Assembly (NCBI GenBank): GCA_025331445.1
Contig: JAIWNE010000065.1
Location: 113,092 to 177,091 of the forward strand
Direction: 5' to 3'
Length of the DNA stretch: 64,000 nt
Source: Blakeslea trispora
Taxonomy: Eukaryota; Mucoromycota; Mucoromycetes; Mucorales; Choanephoraceae
Under the pieces are notes generated by a model, which was not told the origin of the DNA, did no database searches, and worked only from the letters and a program-made list of their open reading frames with translations. Positions 45,595-56,953 of the stretch are shown here, piece by piece; the stretch's first letter is position 1, and each line of letters opens with the position of its first letter. The position numbers and the translations under genes were made by a program.

Positions 45595-45970
45595 TTAATT
45601 GGCCTTCTTCTTGTATGGCCCATATTGTTGGTCGTGCTTATGATTTAGATGGTTGTAGAGAAAGGGATCATAAGCATATCCTCTGAGTCATAAATAAACA
45701 ATTGCAATTTATTGCAAAATAATTTGAATACATGTCGGTCTCATTGAATCTATTCTCTTTTTTTACAAGTGAGATACAAGAGATTGCATCAAGGAAAGCA
45801 AAACAAATACTGCTAATTAGAAGTTCTGATTCATAACATGCTAGCAAAAAAATAGCAAGACTTACAACTCAAAAGCATAACATTTGGAGAAGAGGGAGTC
45901 ATATACCATTTTGAGGATAACTACGAAACATCGCACGCCAGAATGTCAACATCCGTAGTAGTTTACTAAT
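45595..45970 (-). repeat. Dispersed repeat, copy B
   Basis: Reverse-complement match to copy A at 21732-22103, estimated by eye as over 80 percent identical. In this copy the TTGGCCTTCTTCTTGTATG segment and its neighbours are in the opposite orientation to the body compared with copy A. No ORF is present. Confidence 0.85.
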
Positions 45971-46381
45971 GGAAACAAGCCAATTGACTTTCCTTGCCGT
46001 CAGATAAACCGGACGTTTATACTAATAAGAGCAGTTATAACCATAAAATAGGAACAATAGCAATAAGACAAGATAGAAATTAATAACAAGAAAAAACCAA
46101 CAAAGCAAAAGAGAGAAAAGAGCCTAAAAACAACATGATGATACACTCTCTTAATTTTAATCCATGTACTAACTGAAAATAAAAGCTTGTCTCAGAGGGC
46201 TAATACCGCATCCTTCGTCTTCGCTTCGGCAACATTCTGATTGTGGTAGGAACGACACACAATGGTTTTTGCAAAATTGAGTTTGAATATTTGACCAAAA
46301 TTTTCGGTAAAATGACCAACTGGAACTGGAAATACCGTACCTCTCAGTTTTTATACTAGTCTCAGAAAGTAACAAAGCATT
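45971..46381. other. GET4 upstream region
   Basis: Non-coding AT-rich DNA between the dispersed repeat and GET4. No clear TATA box close to the ATG was found. Confidence 0.5.
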
Positions 46382-47729
46382 ATGGCAAGCAGAGGTTTAG
46401 AAAAGACGCTTGAAAAGCTTCGAGGCTCTGTTCATGCAGGCAATTATTATGAAGCTCATCAGATGTATCGAACTGTAGCTAGAAGGTAATACAAAAGGTT
46501 TTATCAAACGCGTTCTTTTTTTTCAGCTTACTGAACTTGTTAGAATAGATATAACAAACAAGCCAAGTACAATGACACCATCCGTTTGCTATTCGACGGT
46601 GCCACTTTACTGATGCAATCAAAACAATACGGTTCTGGATCCGACTTGGCCAACTATATGATTGACACTTACAAACTAGCTCATGTTCCTGTAGATGAAG
46701 CCTCATTAGGTAAAAGAAAAAGAAGCAAGACACTGCTCGCTCTTTCTATACTAAGAATGCATTATCTAGGTCGTATTGTAGATATCCTCGCTCTTTTCCC
46801 AGTGGATGAAGCCGGACGTAAACCTTTTATTAGTAGTGCGTTTAGGTAAGCATACAGTTTGCCTTGAATGTTTGAGAAGCTTAATCTTATTCACTACTTT
46901 GGAAAATCAAATTAGATGGACAAAAGCTGATGGTGAATACCCTGAAGGAGACCCTGATCTACATCATTATGTAGGTACCATGTTCTTCTATGGTGAGTCT
47001 ATTTATGAGAAGAAGAAAAAGAAGAATTTCCTCTCATACATGTATATGTGTAGAAAAGAAGTTTAGTTTAGCAGAGGACCATTTGCTTTTAGGCACGCTG
47101 GAAAGTGCTAAATTGCTTGGCCAAGTAGCTTATAACTGGGCCGAAGAAGAAAACGTACAAGCAAAGGGTGTCTTCCTTGCTCGTATGGCTTTGCAGTAAG
47201 ATAAAAGCAGATGAGCTGGATGATCTTATCTAACAGCAATTTTTTGTAAAAGATTCTTAGCTAGCAAAGATGTACACCGCGCTACTTTGACATTCAATAG
47301 TTTCGTTGAATCAGGTCCATTGCCTGTTGCAGCTGAATCCAGTGTTCGTCGTGCTCCAGTGGCCGAACCAAATCCTGTTCAGGTCTATTCAGATGCTTGG
47401 ATCAATTTAGTTCAGCTTGTCTTATTGACTGTACAACGCGATGCTAGCGATTTATTCAAGGAGCTCAAGCAAAAGTATGCTCCCCTCTATAGCCAAGAAA
47501 GCAATTTTGTTGAAGTAAGTTGTTGAGCAAAGTAAGATGGTTTGATCGCTTACGTAATCTATTGTAGCTTATGGAAGATATCGGCCTTCTTTTCTTTAAT
47601 ATCCCTAAGCCTAGAAAGCAAACCAACATGATTCAAGAAATGATGGCCAGTCTGTTCTCTGGTGGACCTGCTGCTGGCAGTGGCAACCTTCAATTAGGTG
47701 GGCCTAAATCGAGTGAAGATTTGGATTAA
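46382..47729 (+). CDS. GET4: Guided-entry (GET) pathway protein Get4
   Basis: Exons join(46382..46485, 46549..46709, 46770..46845, 46916..46992, 47072..47195, 47253..47514, 47568..47729) encode 321 residues, a normal Get4 length. Signature regions are HAGNYYEAHQMYRTVARRY, KYNDTIRLLFDGA, the DILALFP segment, HHYVGTMFFY and, near the end, INLVQLVLLTVQRDASDLFKEL and IGLLFFNIPKPRK. The alpha-helical TPR-like solenoid binds Get5/Ubl4a and Get3 and hands tail-anchored proteins to the GET machinery in the cytosol. Its stop is only 61 bp from the ATG of the next gene on the same strand. Six short GT-AG introns are all supported by phase. Confidence 0.93.
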
Positions 47730-47790
47730 GCGATAGTGTGTACCCAATAAAATCCCTCCTTTTTTTTTTTTTACTCCACTTTATAATGAT

Positions 47791-49742
47791 ATGTGTTCAC
47801 GAAAAAAACCTTGTCAATGTAATGTGCTGCCGAGACAATAATACAAGAAAGAACTAATAAAAAAGAATTTAGACTGCAAAAAGAGACGACGAAGATGTGA
47901 AAAACCAAACTCGGATGAGCCTTGTAGACTATGCCAACTGAAAGGTGTGAGTTGTGTTCCAGTTGGTCCTAGTTACAGCTATTATCTGGATCCAAGCCAA
48001 GAGCAAACAGACTATCATCGAACTTATAGAGATGTGTTGCAGATTTCGCGAAATCTCGAGTCGTTGACAAAAGAGTTGGCATCACTTGAAGGCATTCGTC
48101 AACAGAACGCACAATGGCAACTTCAGTTAAAAGATGGCCAACTGAAACTACTGAGTGAAATCAAAAACCTGCAGGAATTTAAATTGTATGGAAAAGCAGC
48201 CCTTACCTATCTCCCGCCCTTTCTTAAAGGTGCTTTACACACCGGTTGGCCTGTGCTTTCTTCAAACTCGACTAGTTTTGTTCGACCTGCTATTCAGCAA
48301 CTGTTGCAAAATCAGCAGCATCACTCTCCTTTTAATCACCGCACCATCCTGAGAAATCTAAGCAAAGATCATTTCGCTTGGAGAACGCCCAGAGGAATGA
48401 TGTTGCCCTTGATAGATCATTACTTTAGCTGCTGTAACACTTTATTGCCTATTCTGCACGAAAGCTCTTATCGAATACATTTAGTATCGCTGAAGGATCC
48501 TCTGAAGGATCCAGTAGTCAATGCTATATGTGCAGCCGCCTGTGTCAGTCAATGTAAACACACATTACTTGAATCATTCGAGAAGCGCTTCCTAGGCGAA
48601 TGTTACTTTCAACAAAGCATTGAGCTTCTCTTGGATATGTTTGACGATCCCAACAAAGCGCTAGATACGTTGTTGACTATCAACTTACTACAGACATTTA
48701 TGCTGACTACACTCAGAGTCTCGGAATGCAAGAAATGGATTACAATTGGTATTGCGATTGCACTTGATCTCCGAAGCCAATCCAGAACAACACATACCTA
48801 TGTGGACCATGTTCGACAGGCCATCATTGAGCGTAATCGAATCTTGATTTTTGTTTCGGCACACACACTTGATTTTTATGCAGAAGGAAAATGCATGGAT
48901 ATTCCTGCCATTCATCTGAAATTTGATATACTTCCAGATGACTGCCCAAGAGCTAAGGAGACATTAAAAGTGATCAATTGTATCTGTCAATTTCTGTTTG
49001 ACCCATCCTATATCCAAGTTGGAAATTATGTGAGAGCTATGGCTGTCGGAAAGCCGTATGAGATTTTGCTGGAGAACGCCATTCGTTCTGAAGAAGCAAT
49101 TCAGTCATGGTGGCAACGGCTACCGGGTCACTTCAAGTTAGCCAATACGCTAGATGCGTTTAGTCAAGAAGGAGTGGACAATTGTACAAGTACTTTGAAA
49201 TTGACTATGGCAGTATCTTCTTTGATTGTGATGATGTCCATTGAGACTGCACTGCTTGATTCAGCTCAAATACGTTACCAACAAGAAACAGTGTTTAGTT
49301 TGCATGCCTTTGAAAAAATACTTTATAGCATAGACATATCCATACTCATCATTAGACAATTGGATAGACTTGGCTTTTGTTCTTGTAAGTTTTCTTTTAT
49401 TTTGATAGCTTCTTTACTTATATCCATGCATAACTAGCACCTATCCAGCTGTTGGTGAGAATGATTGACTGTCTTGTCATTCTTGTAAGCCGCCATTGTT
49501 CTGTTGAACCAGAGAAATTAAAGTCGAGAATGACAGAATTGATGCTTGAGTTTAGCAAACGTATTTTGCCTGATCATCAAGTACCTATAACAGAGTCACC
49601 TTATTTTGCTCTTTCGATGGCATCCTCAGTCAACAAGATACCTACTACAGCTGAATTATATCAAGACTATCCACTGCCAGCAGAAGCCTTATTGTTTGAT
49701 GTCTTACAAACAACTGTGCAGAAAGTCTCAATTCTTACATAA
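47791..49742 (+). CDS. Zn2Cys6 (fungal zinc-cluster) transcription factor
   Basis: Exons join(47791..47818, 47873..49384, 49438..49742) encode 614 residues. The tiny first exon supplies MCSRKKPCQ; splicing restores a full zinc cluster, CQYCKKRRRRC then EPCRLCQLKGVSC (C-x2-C-x6-C-x8-C-x2-C-x6-C). A coiled-coil linker follows (SLTKELASLEGI). The fungal regulatory middle domain spans roughly residues 170-330, with LIDHYFSCCNTLLPILHE and LLTINLLQTFMLT. It should be a nuclear DNA-binding regulator; targets are unknown. Without the first exon the zinc cluster would look broken. It sits between GET4 and the PIH1 gene with 61- and 45-bp gaps, so promoters must be very short or lie in neighbouring genes. 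Confidence 0.9.
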
Positions 49743-49787
49743 AAAAAAAAAATCTCAGAAAAATTCTTTTTATTTTACATTATCCTG

Positions 49788-50812
49788 ATGCCAACACTTG
49801 AGCTCATTGAGGACGATACTTCTTTTCTATTAAACAAGCCTAAAAAGGACTTTGATCAGCTTTCAGAAGAAGAAAAGAAAGCCTGGCTCGATCGCCTTTC
49901 TTCTGAAGTCAGCCCAGATCAGTTTGAGCAACTAGCTGCACAAGTCTTGAGTCAAGAGGATACCGTGAAAGTCCAACCACAAGCAGGCTATGTCTGCAAG
50001 ACACGCGTGATAGACTGTCGATCCGACTCGAAATACAAAAAAGGCACATTAGTTTATATCAATATCTGTTATGCGTCTGAAGTACCCGCACCTCCTTTAG
50101 CAGACGAAAAAGAGCTTCAGCGTGCATTGAATGCAGAACCTGATGCAACTTACCAAGTCCCCATGAGTATGGGACAACCACGAACACATGATAATGGTAA
50201 GATCTCAAAACTCTTGACTGTACCTAACAAACGAAGCTCATGTATTGTTCAATAGGTGCTCTGGTGATGGACGCTTGTATCAATACTTTACCTTATCTTA
50301 AGAGCGAAAAGAATTTGGACTTTAGATTATACATTCTCGAATTAGCTATGGAATATGTTGAGGATGATGTTGCTGTATCGCTCAGTCGAGAATTTACTAT
50401 GCCTTCTGTACCTTCAATAGGCAAGATACCTCCTCGCTTGCTTAAAATGCCATCCACATCCTCTCTATTAATATCTAATGAGAAACCTAACCAGCAACAA
50501 CAGCAACAAACGCAAGAGAATAAGTACGCAATGTGGTCCGAATCAGGCTTTCTCAAGATGGTTATTCCTATAGGAAATGCTGTAAGTAAAAATGAATAGT
50601 TTTGGTTTCTTTTTAAATACTAGTCTGTTATACTCACTGTTATATAGCATGCTTCCAGTTTGACAGTCGATATCACTTCAAAACAATTGGTTTTGAACGG
50701 CGTAAACTATCCTCTATCTCATACTATTCTTGTCAACGATTCAAGTAACAAAGTGGATTTCTACCAAAAGAGTCGAGACCTGGTTGTTCAATTAAAACTT
50801 AGTTCAGCTTAA
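49788..50812 (+). CDS. PIH1D1: PIH1 domain protein (R2TP subunit Pih1/PIH1D1-like)
   Basis: Exons join(49788..50196, 50256..50581, 50648..50812) encode 299 residues. The PIH1-N core reads PQAGYVCKTRVID, then KGTLVYINICYASEVPAPP, LADEKELQRAL, TYQVPMSMGQPRTHDN and VMDACINTLPYL, followed by FRLYILELAMEYVE. A glutamine-rich linker leads to a C-terminal CS-like beta region (LTVDITSKQLVLNG). Pih1 bridges Tah1 and Hsp90 to Rvb1/2 in R2TP and helps assemble box C/D snoRNPs and PIKK kinases. The binding pocket lysines cannot be assigned with certainty. It starts 45 bp after the zinc-cluster gene's stop. Confidence 0.88.
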
Positions 50813-51578
50813 TGGCTTTATTGTCCTGTTTTAGTCTAATTGAAGCACCATTCCCCCTATTCCCCAATCTTTCATCCGTTGGCATCAATATATTAGTACC
50901 ACGTCTTATGTCTTCAAAAAAAAAAGAAGAAGAAAAAAGTCCCTCAAGCTACAAAGCCTACCAAAACTTTTTTTGGCTCTTGACAATGAATTATTCAATT
51001 GTTCTTCTTTCCTCAACGTATAATAACAAACGATTTGCTTTTCGGCTTTTATTAGCCCATCTTGTGGTTTAACGCTATATGTCTCTGAAGCCTAGTATAT
51101 TTTTCTTAAACTACAATAAATCTTCAAACATCTAACAACCGAAAGCATTTATTGAAATGTAGGTTTACTGTAGTAAATTCAATTCGATGTCCAAGTCATG
51201 AGGTGAGTGCAGCCCACAATACGAGTAAAGGCACACCATCTAGCAAAATGCATTTTTTTTCTGTCATACAGTGAAACTCAGTGCTTGCTCCGCGTATTTC
51301 GGATATTGGCCATGTATCACACTAATTGTAGAGGAGTTGATAACAAAAGTCTATTGGCGGCATAAACGAGTAAAGTGGTCTTTACACTTCTTTACTTCTT
51401 TTACTTTATGTCTTTATCCTTTTCTCTCTCTCTCCTTATCTTACTATGGGAGAAAAAAGATAAGGAACAAACTCAGACTTGTCGTGCACATATACGTGAC
51501 AACATTGGGACTGTTATTGAAAACAAAAATTTATTTTAGCAGTCAAAAATATCATGTGATAGTAGGCTGTCAAAAAGG
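50813..51578. other. Intergenic, no gene seen
   Basis: AT-rich with short interrupted frames. Open stretches at 50812-51072 and 51271-51585 lack domains and look incidental. Confidence 0.5.
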
Positions 51579-51940
51579 TATATAAAGGGTCGTTTTCTCT
51601 CTTGTTTTTCTGTTTCCTTATCCTAACTCTTAGGTGCGTTCTGTCTACGAGCAAGCGTGCTGACGGGGTTGAACTCGGCTCTATGCTTGAGTAAGTTTGT
51701 TCATTAGGTAGAGATACACCTGATCTTCTAACATAATGAGTTATGGTTCGCTCTTGGCGACTTGCCTAGTTTTCTTCCCACGAAGCGCTATGGCATGTAA
51801 TTATAACCGAAGATGTGATGGTGAAAGGCTCCTTTTGAGCAGGGATCCTCCCGAGGATCATATAGTTAGGGCTAGACTGCGTGGGCAGGATAACCTAGCT
51901 GTATGTGATGGGCGCAATTTAAAGAAAATGAAAATATGAA
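51579..51940 (+). other. TATA box followed by an unexplained GC-richer block
   Basis: TATATAAAGGG at 51579 is a strong TATA box, but no protein gene follows. From about 51610 to 51940 base composition becomes less AT-rich than the flanks and short hairpins appear, for example GATCCTC/GAGGATC near 51845. The only ORF (51736-51939) shows no domain. I compared it by eye with snRNAs, SRP, RNase P/MRP, U3 and TPP riboswitch cores and found no match. Candidates are a non-coding RNA gene or a retrotransposon LTR. Confidence 0.35.
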
Positions 51941-51992
51941 TGGGTGGAAGGGATGTAGTGTGATTGTCTCTTTGGATTGAATGATTTGATTT
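51941..51992. other. Short flank left of the mini-MITE
   Basis: AT-rich bases with no feature; included to bound the mini-element. Confidence 0.3.
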
Positions 51993-52045
51993 TAAAGATA
52001 TATTCAAAAAATCTCAGGGTGAAACTTTTTTTGAATATATCTCTA
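51993..52045. mobile_element. 53-bp mini-MITE with the same termini as the 4861-5075 element
   Basis: TA AAGATATATTCAAAAA at the left and TTTTTGAATATATCTC TA at the right are near-perfect inverted repeats, flanked by TA. The inner 14 bases (TCTCAGGGTGAAAC) correspond to the sub-terminal CAGCCC/GGGCTGAAAC of the 215-bp MITE. It therefore looks like an internal-deletion derivative retaining only the ends. Confidence 0.8.
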
Positions 52046-54565
52046 TGTTTTTCTGAATGAGAGCGACCATTTTTCAATGCAATGGCTACTTTTGATCCAG
52101 GGCATGCATGTATAAAAAAAATAACTGTTCACGATGCTATGAAAATGAACTGCCAGATTTTTCCCATCATTTGCGTGCAGTTGAAGTGTTCTATATCTTT
52201 TCTTAATTGTCCTACATTTTTTCTAAGGTGTCCTCGCTCTATCCAATAACTACACATGCTAATTTGCTGTCATTCTTGCTCTTTTGGGCTCATACCTGTC
52301 TGTTTAGAAAGAGAGAATGCATAACTCATCTTGTTTGATTTTAAAAAAAAAACCATGATGGAAGTCTTTGCTTACTTTTGTTCCAAGTAATTACATTTAC
52401 CAAATTGAAGATCAAAAGCACTATTTGTTGAAACAAACAAAAGCCATCAGCTTTAATAGCAATCGAATATAACATAAAGAGTGGTAACATTGGCCAAGTT
52501 ATACCTTAGGAGGATAACCGAGAGGAGGGGGGGGGAAGGTCATGGTAGCTGTTATAGGTATAGAATTGTAAAGGGATTTGGAAAAAGCAGACACAAGCAG
52601 AAAGCTGTGCATGTATTGAGTGAGCATAGTGTTAGTGTTTTGATTTATACTACTTTTATCTCTTCGAAGCGGTGGCTGACCTTTGGATTTGTCGATCTTA
52701 TTCAAAACTTACAGAGATACGTGTCGGATAGCCTATCCAATTCGTCAACTGCAAAACAAAGAAGAAGTTTGACTGAGTCTTTGTTCTAAAGAGATGTTTA
52801 TGTCAAACAACTATAATATTAGAAATCATTTGTAGAGCTTTTAATTATCATCTTCGAGTTGAATAAGCAAGCATTATACTATTAGAACGAACATATACTT
52901 GTTGTAGCAAATCATATAGATGCATTAGATTCGAAACTTGCTAGTTCAGATATTTTATTACCTTAAAGATGTAAACAACTCAACTCTATTGTTCTCCCTT
53001 TTTTTTATTCAATAAAATTACAATTTGATACAATCACTGTGGCAATCTGAATATAGCGCATGTGTTTATTAGTCTCTCGTTTAAATCATCAAACTTTGAA
53101 AGAGTAAAACCATTCAACTGTAGATAGTCACAGTACTTTGATGACAATATAAACAAAATTGATTGAATGACATACCTATAGTGAATAGTAATAAAGCACT
53201 TGTAATTCCAATCATCCTTGACTTTCGTTTACCTCTGATAGATATACACACCCACTGCGTTGTTGATTTTGATGATCAAGAAAGAGGAAGGTCACTGAAA
53301 TATTCAGTTTCGTATTTTGCTACATAAAGAATTTCTCGGTATTTACAAGTCTATCTCCAGGTACTATTTGATAAGCCAAATCTGATACATACTACTCATG
53401 TCTATTTCTCTTACAACTTGGCAGTCTTTATTTAGACTGTAATTATTGACTGACTTTAGATAAATCAATTGTATGAGTTTTGTTAATTTATTTGTTGTTT
53501 TGCTATTTTGGTATCTATCGCGTGCTATCGACCTAGTTTAGGCTGTAAAGACACTCAAGAGAGCAGTAGCTCAGGGCTTGACCAGCACATAACTGAGTTA
53601 TATCAATATAAGTTTGATTGACTTATTAAAAAGTTCGCCACGTCCTAAAAGGGCATTATCCAAATAACAAGCAGTCATTGGTTTAGGAAAAGAGTTATCA
53701 TGGTAAACGCTTTATAACTCATCCAGCCCAACCCATATTGATCAGACAGCCCATATGTGACAGTAACAGATTTTTTTTTTCAGGATCATACAGATTCTGG
53801 TCGTATTTCATATAGACTTTGTTTTTTTTTTATTGTCATTTGGTGTCTGATGCAACAGCTGTGTATGACTTGATTTCACCACATGGAAAACAGTTTGGTA
53901 AATCTAGCGGAAGTTGAATTCGCAAATGAACAATAAAGAAAGTAGAATGTAGCTAATCAAATCAATTTGGAGATCTGATGTGCATTTACATATGTCCCTG
54001 GATGAGTCTCAGTAACGAAAAAGACTGTTTTTCTTAAAAAAAAAAGACAAATGTGCTTAACAGAGAAACAAGTTCAATATCAAAAGATAGAGAGAAAATT
54101 CTCTTTGTTATCTTTGATATGACATCCAAAACATGATTTAACAAACAACTCGTATTATTTGACACAAGGAAAACTTTTAACATTTTCTATTTCTAAAATA
54201 AAGCTCATTTACCAAGGAAAGTTTTGATCTGACATCTATAAATATCTTTGAAAGATCGAAATGAATCTCCGATGACATTGTCAATTTTTCGGCATACACT
54301 TCCATCCAGCGCCGAAGAGCAAATAAGGCCCTTTTTTTCTTTCTCTTTTCTAAAAGAAGGAGATGGGGAATGTTGACGCAGTAAGCTCTCTTTGTTTCAA
54401 ATTAGCTTAACTATAAACTTAGCTTCATATAATCATAACGTTTTCATCTGCCTCGATGAACAAAAAGAAGGATTTTATTCATCTTAAAGAGATACTTTCC
54501 CAGTTTTTAGAATCCTTTTTCTTTTACCAAGAATTAATAACTCCGTTTGAAACTTTTTTTTTTGA
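52046..54565. other. Intergenic, 2.5 kb, no gene seen
   Basis: AT-rich, without a frame longer than about 105 codons. The longest (52481-52789) is not domain-like. Short G- and T-runs occur. Nothing repetitive within the window was recognised. Confidence 0.5.
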
Positions 54566-54573
54566 TATATAAA
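54566..54573 (+). promoter_or_regulatory. TATA box of the RTA1-like gene
   Basis: TATATAAA lies 73 nt before the ATG at 54639, downstream of a T-run. This is the standard layout seen at other genes in this window. Confidence 0.6.
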
Positions 54574-54638
54574 CACTTGTAACAAGAAGGATCGAATTGA
54601 ATTTATAAACAATCATTCACTTTCTCATCTAAAAAACT

Positions 54639-55547
54639 ATGGCTGACGCTTCATACGGAATCCCATTCAAACTTCGACCTATCGATCTCTTTCATTATAT
54701 ACCAAATCTTCCCTTGGCCATTGTCTGCACCATACTGTTTTCAGTCTTTTTCTTCTACCTCACTTACCGAGTAAAGCGTTCCAGAAGTCCTCGATTTCTA
54801 TACATTTTGGGAGCCACATCACTCATGGAATGCATTGGATTCGCTATAAGAATAAAAGTGCGATCAGAAATCTCAATTGGAAGTTATGCCATCATGACCT
54901 TATTGCTCTTGCTTCCTCCAAACGCACTTGCTCTCGTCAACTACAAATGTGCTGGTGAAATCATTCGTCTCTCAAACGCAAATCCAAAATACTTTTTTCT
55001 TAAACCTAAATTCGTCACTTGGTTCTTTTTCGCTAGTGATGTATTTGCTTTTGTGATGCAAGGTGCAGGTGGTGGTCTTCAAGCTACAGGCGACGTTGAC
55101 CTTAGTAAGATGGGGTCCAAGATTACTCTGATTGGTTTAGCTGTTCAATTGCTGTTCTTTGGTAGTTTTGCAGTTATCACAGTCTATCTTGATCGCAAAC
55201 CAGAATATGATTACAAGATTGAAGGTCAAGATCAGCCCAAGAAAAAGTTAATTCTCTGTTTGTATATAACTACCGCTTTGCTCTATATCCGTGCCATTTA
55301 CCGTATTGTGGAATATGCTGGTGGATACGATGGACCTGTAGCTAGTGCTGAATGGGCCTTTTATGTGTTTGACAGTCTTGTGCTTCTCCTTTCGTTCCTT
55401 TGTTATTCTGTATTATATATTGGTAAATATCTTCCTAAGCGTGGCGATGAATACCATAGTTCTGTAAGACAGGAAGGTGCTTTCTCAAATGAAGACCTTA
55501 TGTTGAACAATATTGAAAAGGGCAACACAAATACCAGTTCACGTTAG
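54639..55547 (+). CDS. RTA1-like seven-helix membrane protein
   Basis: A single exon of 302 residues. Seven hydrophobic segments are visible, for example LAIVCTILFSVFFFYLTYR near residues 27-45, ATSLMECIGFAIR, SYAIMTLLLLLPPNALAL, WFFFASDVFAFVMQGAGGGL, ITLIGLAVQLLFFGSFAV, LILCLYITTALLYIRAIYR and WAFYVFDSLVLLLSFLCY. The DVFAFVMQGAGGGLQ and IRAIYRIVEYAGG motifs are characteristic of the fungal lipid-translocating exporter (RTA1) family, linked in yeast to 7-aminocholesterol resistance and sphingoid base handling. The C-terminus is cytosolic and charged. Its substrate is unknown. Confidence 0.9.
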   Translation: MADASYGIPFKLRPIDLFHYIPNLPLAIVCTILFSVFFFYLTYRVKRSRSPRFLYILGATSLMECIGFAIRIKVRSEISIGSYAIMTLLLLLPPNALALVNYKCAGEIIRLSNANPKYFFLKPKFVTWFFFASDVFAFVMQGAGGGLQATGDVDLSKMGSKITLIGLAVQLLFFGSFAVITVYLDRKPEYDYKIEGQDQPKKKLILCLYITTALLYIRAIYRIVEYAGGYDGPVASAEWAFYVFDSLVLLLSFLCYSVLYIGKYLPKRGDEYHSSVRQEGAFSNEDLMLNNIEKGNTNTSSR

Positions 55548-56953
55548 AATCAATAAAAAACAATTTGAATAGAAAGTAGTGTTATTGTTACTTGGGGAAT
55601 TTTTTTTTTTCTTAATGACAGTTAGAATGCTAGATAACTTTAAGCAATGGATACTGACATATTTCATTTTCCCTGGCTACTATGATTGCTTGAGAGTATG
55701 CTATTGCTAAAAAGTGGGGGTTTCTTTTTTTTTCTTACTAAAGTCTCACTAGCTTGTACAATTGACTCATGATATCTTCTTGGCTATTTCACAATTCAAC
55801 ACATGTTCCCAAAGAGTGGACATCCTCTTTTTTTCTACCAAGCTAAGGTATCTCATCAACAACTTGTTTCTTGATTGTATTTTATTCAACACTTTTGAAA
55901 GGGGAGAGAGAGCTCTTTAAACCTTTATCCATTTGTCTGAGAAGGAATACTTGGGTAGCATGAGGTGTTCCCTTGACTCAAAGAATCAGTTCTTGATACT
56001 CTTGTGGTTCTTTAGATAGATGACCCACTTTTCTGAATTGACAGATTGCACACGAACAGACTATTAGATGTTGAAATTGGAACGTAAAGCGTTCAATCTT
56101 TGTATGTTTCTAATAAAGAAAAGACTTGACACTTGGTTCAGTTATAATTGAGTATGATTTTCTTTATTTTTTTTCTTGTTGAAGAAAAAAAGAAAGCATA
56201 CTCGATGTATGCTACACAAACAACATTTGCATAGTGTCATTCACAGCTTAAATGAATGGATTGTAAGTCCTGGAGACACAAAGAGATGAGATTCAATTTG
56301 TTTCTATAGTGCCCAATAAGTAAAGAAAAAAACATGACTTGCACTATGCTTTGTTTAAATCTTGACATTATCCTGATTTTCTTTTTCGGTACATCTGGTT
56401 CATATATCCCGGGAAGAAAAATGAAAAAAAAAAAAAAAGGTATTGTGCTTGATTACTGAATAAGGCATATTGTGGCAAAAAAGGCCTACTTGTTTTCTGG
56501 AACTCAAATTCTTCAACTTGCCAAGAAATACAATCGTTCTTGAAATAAGCTTGGCTAAGAAAAGAATTGCATTTTTATCCCAACATAACTATAGACATGG
56601 TATATGTTAAGGCTGTACCAGTCACTTGTATATATACACACTTGAGTCAATGAATGTAATATGGATACAAGAACACATATAGAAAACAAGGGAGAGGGAA
56701 AGGCTTTTTTTTTTTTTGCCCAGAACTCAATGACTGAGTATACAATGAAAAAAAAAAGGGGGAATTTAAATAAATAGAAAAGTGGCGCATGTCAAGCTTA
56801 GTTGTATTCAACATCACCAAGAGAATACGACATCTTTTATTTATATATAGTTTTATTCAGTAGTGTCTACTTGATGGATATAAATACAATGTTAGGTAGA
56901 TAAAAGAATTAGACATGAGATTAAATAAGTGAATAAGTTAAGATTATCTTTCT
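55548..56953. other. Convergent intergenic region
   Basis: About 1.4 kb between the RTA1-like gene and the TMEM184-like gene, which converge. AT-rich, many T- and A-runs, no coding evidence. Confidence 0.5.

Noticed and set aside
47947..49437. Zinc-cluster gene lacking half its zinc finger
   Set aside because: A 28-nt first exon at 47791-47818 supplies the missing cysteine with a proper GT-AG splice.
51845..51880. Telomerase RNA template (CCCTAAC on the minus strand)
   Set aside because: The match is only seven bases, shorter than a usable template with alignment region, and no other telomerase RNA feature was seen.
51736..51939. 67-codon ORF as a protein gene
   Set aside because: No domain, no splice context, and the composition shift is better explained by an RNA or LTR.
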